Below are positions 9,420 through 17,426 of a stretch of 37,128 nt of DNA, piece after piece. The notes under the pieces are model-generated. The model was not told the origin of the DNA. It did not search any database and worked only from the letters and a program-made list of their open reading frames with translations. Made by a program: the position numbers and the translations under genes. This DNA is from Bacteroidales bacterium (GTDB lineage Bacteria > Bacteroidota > Bacteroidia > Bacteroidales > VadinHA17), in contig JALONU010000038.1 of the NCBI GenBank assembly GCA_025454775.1, positions 1-37,128 on the forward strand, read 5' to 3'. Position 1 is the stretch's first letter, and every line of letters starts with the position of its first letter.

Positions 9420-12050
9420 TTAGCCTTTTCTGAGCTGTTCTTCGGCTTTTTTCAATGCCTTCGGCAATCCTGCAGGGTTCTTTCCTCCTGCGGTAGCCAG
9501 GAAGGGCTGTCCGCCGCCGCCGCCATTTATTTCCGGAGCAATTCCCCTGATGATCTCAATGGCGCTGAGGTTTTTATCTTGCACCAGCCAGTCGCTGACC
9601 ATTACTGCAATATGAGCCTTTCCTGCAATTTCAGACCCGATCACCAGTACGGTATTTGCGGAAGATTTCCTTGCCTCGAATGCAATGGCTTTCAGAGTGT
9701 CGGCCGTATCCACGCTTACGATGCCGGCGATAAACCTTATGTCATTTACCAGAAGCGCTTTTGAATCCAGGTCCCTGAGTATCGACACTGCGAAGGCATT
9801 CTGATACTTCTCGACTGTTTTCCTGAGAACGTTGTTTTCGGCGATGAGCTTCTCAACGGCCTCATTGATGTTACCGGGAGATTTCAGGAGCGCAGCCACC
9901 TCATCTGCAGCGGCCAGTTTCTCATTTATATATTCATCAGCCTTATCAGCCGTCACTGCTTCGATCCTTCTTATCCCGGCGGCAACAGCACCTTCCGATA
10001 TGATCTTGATGATGCCGATGCTTGCAGTGGATTCGACATGTGTACCCCCGCAAAGCTCCACCGAATCGCCGAATTCAATCACCCTGACTGTTTCCCCGTA
10101 TTTCTCCCCGAAGAGGGCCATGGCTCCCATCGACAGTGCTTCCTTCAACGGTATGTTCTCCGATACTTTCCTGCGGCGGTTTTCCCTTACCATCCTGTTT
10201 GCGAGCATTTCGATCCTTGTAAGCTCCTCCCTGCCTATCTTGTTATAATGGCTGAAATCGAACCTGAGTCTGTCGGGAGTTACGAGCGATCCCTTCTGCT
10301 CGACATGGTTTCCGAGCACTGCCCGCAGGGCATGATGGAGGAGATGTGTAGCTGTGTGGTTGTTTGCCGTCCGCAGCCGTTTCTCAAGGTTGACTACAGC
10401 TTTGAACTGCAGCTGCGGGAAAGCCGGAGCTTTTGCTGAAATATGGATGATGAGGTTATTTTCCTTTATCGTGTCGGTTATCTCAATCTTTTCCTTTTCC
10501 GAAACAAAATATCCCGAATCCCCGACCTGGCCTCCCGACTCAGCATAAAAGGGTGTTTTATTGCAGACGATATGGCAGAGTTCCTTCCCCCTGGTGCGTA
10601 CTATCCTGTACTTGCTTATCAGCACCTTGTCCTCTGTCGTTTCATAACCGGTGAAAACAGTCTCGTCAGTTTCCCTGATCACCTCCCAGTCGCCGGCGTT
10701 AACTGTCCCGTCTTCCCTCGACCTGTTCTTCTGGCCTTCCATTTCCTTCTCAAAGCCTTTCATGTCGATGGTCATGCCGTTCTCCCTGAGGATAAGCTGT
10801 GTCAGGTCGACCGGAAAGCCGTATGTGTCGTAAAGCTCGAAGGCTGCCTTGCCGGGGAAGATGCTCTCCTTATTTTTTTTCATGTCGGATATTATCTTTC
10901 CTGTCATCTTCAGCCCTTTGCCGAGCGTTTTCAGGAATGCCGACTCTTCCTCGAAGATTATGGTGGTTATATTTTCCTGCGATGCCTTCAGCTCGGGATA
11001 ATGATCTCCCATTGTTTCGGCGAGGACACCCGTGAGCCTGTGCATGAAAGGTTCCTGTGCATCGAGGTAATTATACCCGTACCTGACCGCTCTTCTTAGT
11101 ATCCTCCTGATTACATAGCCTGCCTTGTTGTTCGAAGGGATCTGTCCGTCGGCTATCGAGAAGGCGACAGCCCTGAGGTGGTCGGCCACCACTCTCATTG
11201 CCACGTCGATTGCAGGATCGGCTCCGTATTTTTTACCGGTAACTACTGAGAGCTCCGCGATCAGTGCCTGGAAGATGACGGTGTCGTAATTTGATTTTGT
11301 CTTCTGCACCACCATGCAAAGGCGTTCAAATCCCATTCCTGTATCGACATGCCTTGCAGGAAGCGTTTCAAGAGAGCCGTCAGCTTTGCGGTTATACTGG
11401 ATGAATACGAGGTTCCATATTTCTATTACCTGGGGATGGCCTGTGTTAATGAGCATATACCCCGGTACGGATGCTCTTTCCTTTTCGTCCCTGATATCGA
11501 CGTGTATTTCCGAGCAAGGTCCGCAGGGACCTGTTTCTCCCATCTCCCAGAAGTTATCCTTCTTTGATCCCTCGAGGATCCTGTTCACGGGATCAGGGAA
11601 ACAATTATTCCAGTAGCTGAAGGCTTCATCGTCGCGCGGCACCCCCTCTTCGGCGGATCCCTCAAATATCGTTGCATAGAGCCTGTCGCGGGGAATGCCC
11701 AGCCTTTTTGTAAGGAATTCCCAGGCCCAGGCTATCGCCTCCTGCTTAAAATAGTCGCCGAACGACCAGTTCCCAAGCATTTCGAACATGGTATGATGGT
11801 AGGTGTCGTGTCCCACCTCCTCGAGGTCGTTATGCTTTCCGGAGACCCTGAGGCATTTCTGCGAGTTGGCCACCCTTGGGCTCCCCGGCTGTTTGTTCCC
11901 GAGGAAGATATCCTTGAACTGGTTCATGCCGGCGTTGGTGAACATGAGGGTGGGATCGTTCCTGACCACCATTGGTGCAGAAGGCACAACCTGGTGTCCT
12001 TTTGAACGGAAAAAATCGAGAAATTCCTGCCTCAGTTCATGCGACTTCAT
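9420..12050 (-). CDS. alaS: Alanyl-tRNA synthetase
   Basis: MKSHELRQEFLDFFRSKGHQVVPSAPMVVRNDPTLMFTNAGMNQFKDIFLG; editing-domain HTATHLLHHALR and CGGTHVE; C-terminal DHHA1 GGGGGQPFLATAGGKNPAGL. Confidence 0.98.
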   Translation of the reverse strand: MKSHELRQEFLDFFRSKGHQVVPSAPMVVRNDPTLMFTNAGMNQFKDIFLGNKQPGSPRVANSQKCLRVSGKHNDLEEVGHDTYHHTMFEMLGNWSFGDYFKQEAIAWAWEFLTKRLGIPRDRLYATIFEGSAEEGVPRDDEAFSYWNNCFPDPVNRILEGSKKDNFWEMGETGPCGPCSEIHVDIRDEKERASVPGYMLINTGHPQVIEIWNLVFIQYNRKADGSLETLPARHVDTGMGFERLCMVVQKTKSNYDTVIFQALIAELSVVTGKKYGADPAIDVAMRVVADHLRAVAFSIADGQIPSNNKAGYVIRRILRRAVRYGYNYLDAQEPFMHRLTGVLAETMGDHYPELKASQENITTIIFEEESAFLKTLGKGLKMTGKIISDMKKNKESIFPGKAAFELYDTYGFPVDLTQLILRENGMTIDMKGFEKEMEGQKNRSREDGTVNAGDWEVIRETDETVFTGYETTEDKVLISKYRIVRTRGKELCHIVCNKTPFYAESGGQVGDSGYFVSEKEKIEITDTIKENNLIIHISAKAPAFPQLQFKAVVNLEKRLRTANNHTATHLLHHALRAVLGNHVEQKGSLVTPDRLRFDFSHYNKIGREELTRIEMLANRMVRENRRRKVSENIPLKEALSMGAMALFGEKYGETVRVIEFGDSVELCGGTHVESTASIGIIKIISEGAVAAGIRRIEAVTADKADEYINEKLAAADEVAALLKSPGNINEAVEKLIAENNVLRKTVEKYQNAFAVSILRDLDSKALLVNDIRFIAGIVSVDTADTLKAIAFEARKSSANTVLVIGSEIAGKAHIAVMVSDWLVQDKNLSAIEIIRGIAPEINGGGGGQPFLATAGGKNPAGLPKALKKAEEQLRKG

Positions 12051-12093
12051 ACTTAATCACCTATGAATTATGTTAATATACCCTTAAATTGGC

Positions 12094-12123
12094 TTGTAAA
12101 ATTAGTTTTTTTGTTTAGATTTG
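12094..12123 (+). promoter_or_regulatory. Candidate Bacteroidota-type promoter for the first M23 peptidase gene
   Basis: TTG (12094-12096), 19 nt spacer, TAGATTTG (12116-12123), matching the TTG-N19-TAnnTTTG Bacteroidota consensus. Confidence 0.6.
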
Positions 12124-12165
12124 TCGATTGCCTGTTAAGAATTATTCGAAAGTCACCTCACAACA

Positions 12166-13131
12166 ATGGGGAAACGGAAATACTTTCTTGACCATAACGA
12201 CCTGCAGTACAAGCAGATAAGACATCCTTTCTGGAGGAAGATCCTTCATTCACTGCTTTGGATCGCCGCTTCCGTGGCACTTACACTTTTCTATTTAAGC
12301 ATCATCCAGAACCGCTTCGGATCGCCAAAGGAACATGTTCTGAACCAGAAAATCGAAGAGCTCAGGCTGAAATATTCCATGTCGAACCTGGATATTGACC
12401 GGACTTTGAAGGATATAAAAAGCCTTGAAAGCTCAGATGAGATAAGGTACCGGCCCGTACTGCAGATGGAACCAATTCCACAGACGATCAGGAATCCTGG
12501 TTTTGGTGGTGTTGACAGGTACAGAGAACTCAATGGCTACATGAATTCATACCTGATGCGTTCCACAAGGCAGAGGATCGAAGAGATAAAGAACATGCTC
12601 ACTGTCCAGAATGAATCATTCGTGCTGATAAGGGAAAAAACCGATGAATGGAAATTCGAGATGGATCACCTTCCGGCGATAAGCCCCGTCGACCCGTCCT
12701 TCAGGCTGGGCGACAGGTTCGGATACCGGGAGAAGCACCCCGTTCTGGGTTACGGAAGGATGCACTACGGACAGGATTTCTCGGTACCCTACGGTACAAA
12801 AATTTATGCTACGGGTGACGGAAAGGTTACGGAGGCAGGATATAATACAAGCGGATTCGGCTATTATGTGGTTATCGACCATGGTTTCGGGCTGGTATCC
12901 ATTTATGGCCATCTCAGCAGGATCAACGTTCCGAAGGATGCAAACGTCAAAAGGGGCGACGTGGTCGGGCTGAGCGGGAATTCCGGGACTTCCTCGGGGC
13001 CCCACCTGCACTACCAGATAAACAAGTACGGCACTCCGGTGAATGCAATAAATTTCTTCAATAACGATATAACGCAGCAGGAATTCTACGAAATGATCCA
13101 GGCTTTCGGATCGGACTCGATTTTCAGATAA
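12166..13131 (+). CDS. M23 family metallopeptidase (membrane-anchored LytM-like)
   Basis: N-terminal TM, coiled-coil segment, LytM domain with HYGQDFS (HxxxD) and PHLHYQI (HxH). Confidence 0.92.
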   Translation: MGKRKYFLDHNDLQYKQIRHPFWRKILHSLLWIAASVALTLFYLSIIQNRFGSPKEHVLNQKIEELRLKYSMSNLDIDRTLKDIKSLESSDEIRYRPVLQMEPIPQTIRNPGFGGVDRYRELNGYMNSYLMRSTRQRIEEIKNMLTVQNESFVLIREKTDEWKFEMDHLPAISPVDPSFRLGDRFGYREKHPVLGYGRMHYGQDFSVPYGTKIYATGDGKVTEAGYNTSGFGYYVVIDHGFGLVSIYGHLSRINVPKDANVKRGDVVGLSGNSGTSSGPHLHYQINKYGTPVNAINFFNNDITQQEFYEMIQAFGSDSIFR

Positions 13132-13147
13132 TCTTTTCCGATTTGAT

Positions 13148-13155
13148 TATCTTTG
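13148..13155 (+). promoter_or_regulatory. Candidate -7 element (TATCTTTG) immediately upstream of the second M23 gene
   Basis: TATCTTTGCACCGTTATG: TAnnTTTG consensus ends 7 nt before the ATG at 13163; no clean -33 TTG seen. Confidence 0.4.
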
Positions 13156-13162
13156 CACCGTT

Positions 13163-14134
13163 ATGCCAAAATCAAGATACAGGTTCAATCCCGAGTCGCT
13201 GAGTTTCGACAAGGTGAAGCTTGGTTTCCGGGCTGTTATTCTGAGAGGCCTTGCCTATCTTGTCGGATCGCTGCTGGTTGCAGTGATCTATTACGTGGTT
13301 TTCGCCGCATTCTTCGATTCGCCCAAGGAAAAAGCCCTTCTCAGGGAGATTGACCAGCTCACGCTTCAGTATGAGATAATACAGAGGGAGATGGATAATC
13401 TCGACAAGGTCATCGGCCAGCTCGAAGAAAAGGATGACAACCTTTACCGCACTATCTTTGAGGCCGAACCCATACCCAAAACACAGAGGGAAAGCGGCGT
13501 TGGCGGGATAAACAGGTATGAGAGCCTTGAGGGCTACTCGAACTCCGGCATCGTCATTGAAACCACGAAGAAGATCGATAACCTGAAAAAGAAGCTTGTG
13601 GTACAGTCCATTTCCTATGACGAACTCTATGACCTGGCCAGGAGGAAGGAAGAAATGCTTGAGGCAATACCTGCGATAATGCCCTTATCGAATGAAGATC
13701 TCACCAGGACAGCATCAGGATTCGGACTGAGGATACATCCTATATATAAAATAATAAGATTTCATGCAGGCATGGATTTCACGGCACCTACGGGTTCAGA
13801 GGTCTATGCCACAGGGAACGGGGTCATTGAAGCCGTGACACCTGCACAGAGAGGACTAGGGAAGCACATAATAATTGACCATGGTTTCGGGTACAAATCA
13901 GTCTATGCGCATCTCGACAATTTCAATGTAAGAAAGGGGCAAAGGGTGGAAAGAGGTGACATCATAGGCTTTGTTGGAAACACGGGGACTTCCGTTGCTC
14001 CTCACCTTCATTATGAGATCAAGCTGAACGGAAAGAATGTCGATCCTGTCAATTACTATATGAACGACCTCACGCCGGCAGAATACGAAAAGATGATAGA
14101 GATAGTCTCAAAAACAGGGCAATCGTTCGACTAG
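13163..14134 (+). CDS. M23 family metallopeptidase, paralogue of the preceding gene
   Basis: TM plus coiled coil plus LytM domain with HAGMDFTAP and PHLHYEI; shares the EPIPxTxRxxGxGGxxRYxxLxGYxNS segment with the neighbour. Confidence 0.92.
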   Translation: MPKSRYRFNPESLSFDKVKLGFRAVILRGLAYLVGSLLVAVIYYVVFAAFFDSPKEKALLREIDQLTLQYEIIQREMDNLDKVIGQLEEKDDNLYRTIFEAEPIPKTQRESGVGGINRYESLEGYSNSGIVIETTKKIDNLKKKLVVQSISYDELYDLARRKEEMLEAIPAIMPLSNEDLTRTASGFGLRIHPIYKIIRFHAGMDFTAPTGSEVYATGNGVIEAVTPAQRGLGKHIIIDHGFGYKSVYAHLDNFNVRKGQRVERGDIIGFVGNTGTSVAPHLHYEIKLNGKNVDPVNYYMNDLTPAEYEKMIEIVSKTGQSFD

Positions 14135-14150
14135 GCTTCCCCGGTATCCT

Positions 14151-15224
14151 ATGAAGATGAATCTTTTCACAACGCTTACAGGTCTCCTGATCGGGAGTTT
14201 TTTCCCGCTGAATGCTATTAACAATTATAAGGATACCACGGCTGCAGCAAGGACGGTGTCAATAGCGGGTGCAGGCGACATAATGCTTGGCACAACATTC
14301 CCCTCGCCCAGGTTCCTTCCCCCGCACGATAATCCGCTTCTGCTCCTTGGAGAGCTTGCAGACACTCTTACCGGTGCAGACATAACTTTCGGGAACCTCG
14401 AAGGCTCCTTCCTCGACGAAGGCCAACCGGTAAAAAAATGCCGCGATACGACGATCTGCTATCTGTTCAGGATGCCGGAAAGATATGCCGGAGCGCTGGC
14501 AGCATCGGGATTCGACTTCCTGAGCCTGGCAAACAACCATTTCGGCGATTTTGGCCTTCCCTCGAGGATAAAGACGATGATGATCCTCGATTCGCTGGGT
14601 ATCCGTTACGGAGGACTGATCGAGTACCCTTATTCATTCCTTGAAAGAGATTCCGTCCTTTACGGTTTTGCCGCGTTTGCACCGAATGCAGGAACAGTCA
14701 GTATAAATGAAACGGCGAAGGCTGAGGAACTTGTAAGAATGCTTGCCGATACCTGCGATATCGTCATAGTATCATTTCATGGAGGAGCTGAAGGCGCTGA
14801 TCATCAGCATGTAACAAAGGCCGACGAGATGTTTTACACCGAGAACAGGGGAAATGTACACGATTTTGCGCACAGTATGATCGATGCCGGAGCCGACGTG
14901 ATCTTCGGGCACGGACCACATGTTACAAGGGCCGTTGAAGTATACAGGGAGAGGTTCATAGCATACAGCCTTGGCAATTTCTGCACATACGGAAGGTTCA
15001 ACCTTACGGGCCCTAACGGCATCGCACCGATCATCAGGATTGAGGTGGATACGACAGGCAGGTTTATTTCGGGTAAGATCATCCCTGTATATCAGCCATA
15101 CCCGGGAGGAGCCAGGTTCGATCCTGCCGGAAGGGTGATACAGAAGATACGCGATCTTACCGCTGCAGACTTTCCCGATGCAGTGATCACAATAAGCGAT
15201 AAAGGTGAAATTTCATACAGGTAA
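14151..15224 (+). CDS. CapA family protein (PGA_cap metallophosphoesterase-like fold)
   Basis: SIAGAGDIMLGTTFPS, ADITFGNLEGSF, FDFLSLANNHFGDFG, DIVIVSFHGGAE, GADVIFGHGPHVTRAVEVYRERFIAYSLGNFCTYG. Confidence 0.88.
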   Translation: MKMNLFTTLTGLLIGSFFPLNAINNYKDTTAAARTVSIAGAGDIMLGTTFPSPRFLPPHDNPLLLLGELADTLTGADITFGNLEGSFLDEGQPVKKCRDTTICYLFRMPERYAGALAASGFDFLSLANNHFGDFGLPSRIKTMMILDSLGIRYGGLIEYPYSFLERDSVLYGFAAFAPNAGTVSINETAKAEELVRMLADTCDIVIVSFHGGAEGADHQHVTKADEMFYTENRGNVHDFAHSMIDAGADVIFGHGPHVTRAVEVYRERFIAYSLGNFCTYGRFNLTGPNGIAPIIRIEVDTTGRFISGKIIPVYQPYPGGARFDPAGRVIQKIRDLTAADFPDAVITISDKGEISYR

Positions 15225-15229
15225 CAGCC

Positions 15230-15565
15230 ATGCCATACAAGGAAAAACCAATTGAGAAGCTCTATTATTCTATAGGTGAGGTGAGCAGAATGCTCGACGT
15301 CCCTGTTTCGACGGTAAGGTTCTGGGAAAACGAATTCGATATCCTGAGGCCCATGAAGAATAAAAAAGGCAACCGGATGTTCACCCCTGCCGACATCAGG
15401 AACCTGAGGATCATTCATCACCTTCTCAAGGAGGAGAAAATGACTCTGCCGGGCGCAAAGCAGAAGCTTGCCGTTAAGCGTGAAGAGACCGATTATAAAT
15501 ATGAGATAAACGAGTCGCTTCAGAAGATAAAGGAACTGTTGCTTGATCTAAGAGATTCGATATGA
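15230..15565 (+). CDS. MerR family transcriptional regulator
   Basis: LYYSIGEVSRMLDVPVSTVRFWENEFDILRPMKNKKGNRMFTPADIRNLRIIHHLLKEEKMTLPGAKQKL: MerR winged helix. Confidence 0.9.
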   Translation: MPYKEKPIEKLYYSIGEVSRMLDVPVSTVRFWENEFDILRPMKNKKGNRMFTPADIRNLRIIHHLLKEEKMTLPGAKQKLAVKREETDYKYEINESLQKIKELLLDLRDSI

Positions 15566-16656
15566 AACTTAAAGACCTTGTATCCTTTCTCGATTCGGCG
15601 ATCCCGCTTTCATTCCAGGAGGGATATGACAACTCAGGCCTTCAGGTCGGATCTCCTGAAAGGGAGGTCAGTTCAGCTCTGATTTGCCTTGATGTAACGG
15701 AAGAGGTGCTCAACGAAGCCGCATATGCCGGATGTGATGTGATCATTTCACATCATCCCCTGGTTTTCACTGCCATAAAACAACTGACAGGGAGGACCGC
15801 TGCTGAAAGACTGCTGCTTAAGGCTGTGAAGCAGGATATAGCCGTATATTCAGCACACACCAATCTTGATGTCGTTGAGAACGGCGTCAGCAGCAGGATG
15901 GCCGACAAGCTGGGGCTGGTAAACAGGAAAGTGCTTGTGCCTCTCAGGAACAGGCTTCTGAAACTGGTCACATTTGTTCCCGAAGTTCACGCTGAGGAGG
16001 TCAGGGAGGCTGTCTTCAATGCCGGTGCGGGCGTAATCGGCAGGTATGACAGGTGCAGTTTTTTATCACCCGGAACAGGAAGCTTCAGGGCAGGGGAGGG
16101 TACCAGCCCGTTTACCGGAGAGAAAGGCAAGGACCACTTTGAGAAGGAAGTCCGGCTTGAAACCGTTTTGTTTTCCCACCTGAAAGGAAAGGTTATAAGG
16201 GCACTGGTAGAATCACATCCATACGAGGAACCTGCCTATGACCTGTATCCTCTTGAAAATGAGAATATTGCTGCCGGTCTGGGATGCACTGGGGAACTGA
16301 AGGAGGCATTGGATGGAAAGGAATTCCTGGCTATATTACGCGAAATCTTCGGTGCCAGGGGAATAAGACATTCAGCACTGCCCGGCAGAAATATAAGGAA
16401 GGTTGCGCTCTGCGGAGGAGCAGGCGGGTCTCTCACCGGTGATGCCATCTCATCAGGAGCGGACGCCTATGTTACAGGGGATATAAGATACCATACATTT
16501 TTTGAGGCTGAGGGAAAGATCCTCCTTACCGACATAGGCCATTACGAGAGCGAAAAATTCTCGGCAGAGATATTATACGGTCTGATTACAAAAAAATTCC
16601 CTACATTTGCAGTCCGGTTTTCAGAGGTAAATACGAATCCGATTAATTATTTTTAA
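15562..16656 (+). CDS. Nif3-like dinuclear metal centre hexameric protein
   Basis: DNSGLQVGSPEREVSSALICLDVTEEVLNEA, DVIISHHPLVF, VYSAHTNLDVVENGVSSRMADKLGL, CGGAGGSLTGDAISSGADAYVTGDIRYHTFFEA. Confidence 0.93.
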   Translation: MKLKDLVSFLDSAIPLSFQEGYDNSGLQVGSPEREVSSALICLDVTEEVLNEAAYAGCDVIISHHPLVFTAIKQLTGRTAAERLLLKAVKQDIAVYSAHTNLDVVENGVSSRMADKLGLVNRKVLVPLRNRLLKLVTFVPEVHAEEVREAVFNAGAGVIGRYDRCSFLSPGTGSFRAGEGTSPFTGEKGKDHFEKEVRLETVLFSHLKGKVIRALVESHPYEEPAYDLYPLENENIAAGLGCTGELKEALDGKEFLAILREIFGARGIRHSALPGRNIRKVALCGGAGGSLTGDAISSGADAYVTGDIRYHTFFEAEGKILLTDIGHYESEKFSAEILYGLITKKFPTFAVRFSEVNTNPINYF

Positions 16657-16657
16657 A

Positions 16658-17347
16658 ATGGAAAAGAATAAGACACACGAAGTTGAGATCCCCATAGAAG
16701 ACAGATTACGTGCATTGTACAGCCTTCAGCTGGTTGATTCAGAGATAGACAAGATAAAGACCCTCAGAGGCGAGCTCCCCCTCGAGGTGCAGGACCTTGA
16801 GGATGACATCGCGGGTCTGGAAACCAGGCTGGGAAATCTCAGGGATGAGGTGGCGGCTCTTGACAAGAATGTCCAGAAGAAGCATAATGAGATAGCTGAC
16901 TCGGAAGGACTGATCAAGAAATATGAAGAACAGCAGAAAAACGTCAGGAACAACAGGGAATTCGATTCTCTTTCCAAGGAAATAGAATATCAGAACCTGG
17001 AAATAGAACTTTACAACAAGAAGATACGGGAGTTTACATCACAGAAGGCTGAGCTTGACGAGATCATCCTCGACACCCAGAAGGAAGAAGAGGGACTTTA
17101 CAAGAAGCTTGATAAAGTACAGGGTATGATAGAGGAACGCCTTCTTGCAGCATACAAAAGGATTCGTACTAACGCCAGGAACGGCCTCGCCGTGGTACCG
17201 GTACAGCGCGATGCCTGCGGAGGCTGCTTCAACCAGATACCGCCGCAAAGGCAGCTCGACATCAAATCGAGGAAGAAGATCATCGTATGCGAATACTGCG
17301 GCCGCATCCTCGTCGACGACGAGATCATAAGGGAAACAAAGATCTGA
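16658..17347 (+). CDS. Coiled-coil protein with C4-type zinc ribbon (zf-RING_7-like)
   Basis: Long coiled coil followed by RDACGGCFNQIPPQRQLDIKSRKKIIVCEYCGRILVDDE. Confidence 0.9.
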   Translation: MEKNKTHEVEIPIEDRLRALYSLQLVDSEIDKIKTLRGELPLEVQDLEDDIAGLETRLGNLRDEVAALDKNVQKKHNEIADSEGLIKKYEEQQKNVRNNREFDSLSKEIEYQNLEIELYNKKIREFTSQKAELDEIILDTQKEEEGLYKKLDKVQGMIEERLLAAYKRIRTNARNGLAVVPVQRDACGGCFNQIPPQRQLDIKSRKKIIVCEYCGRILVDDEIIRETKI

Positions 17348-17367
17348 AGAAACATAAACAGAATATG

Positions 17368-17395
17368 AGCCGGCTCCCAGCAGCCGGCTTTTTTG
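17368..17395 (+). terminator. Rho-independent terminator
   Basis: AGCCGGCT (17368-17375), 6-nt loop CCCAGC, AGCCGGCT (17382-17389), then a T-run. Confidence 0.85.
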
Positions 17396-17426
17396 TTTAA
17401 TTTTACAGGAGTAACACAGATCTCTC

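Noticed and set aside
10443-11099. 218-aa plus-strand ORF
   Set aside because: Lies fully antisense within alaS; a shadow ORF of a conserved gene.
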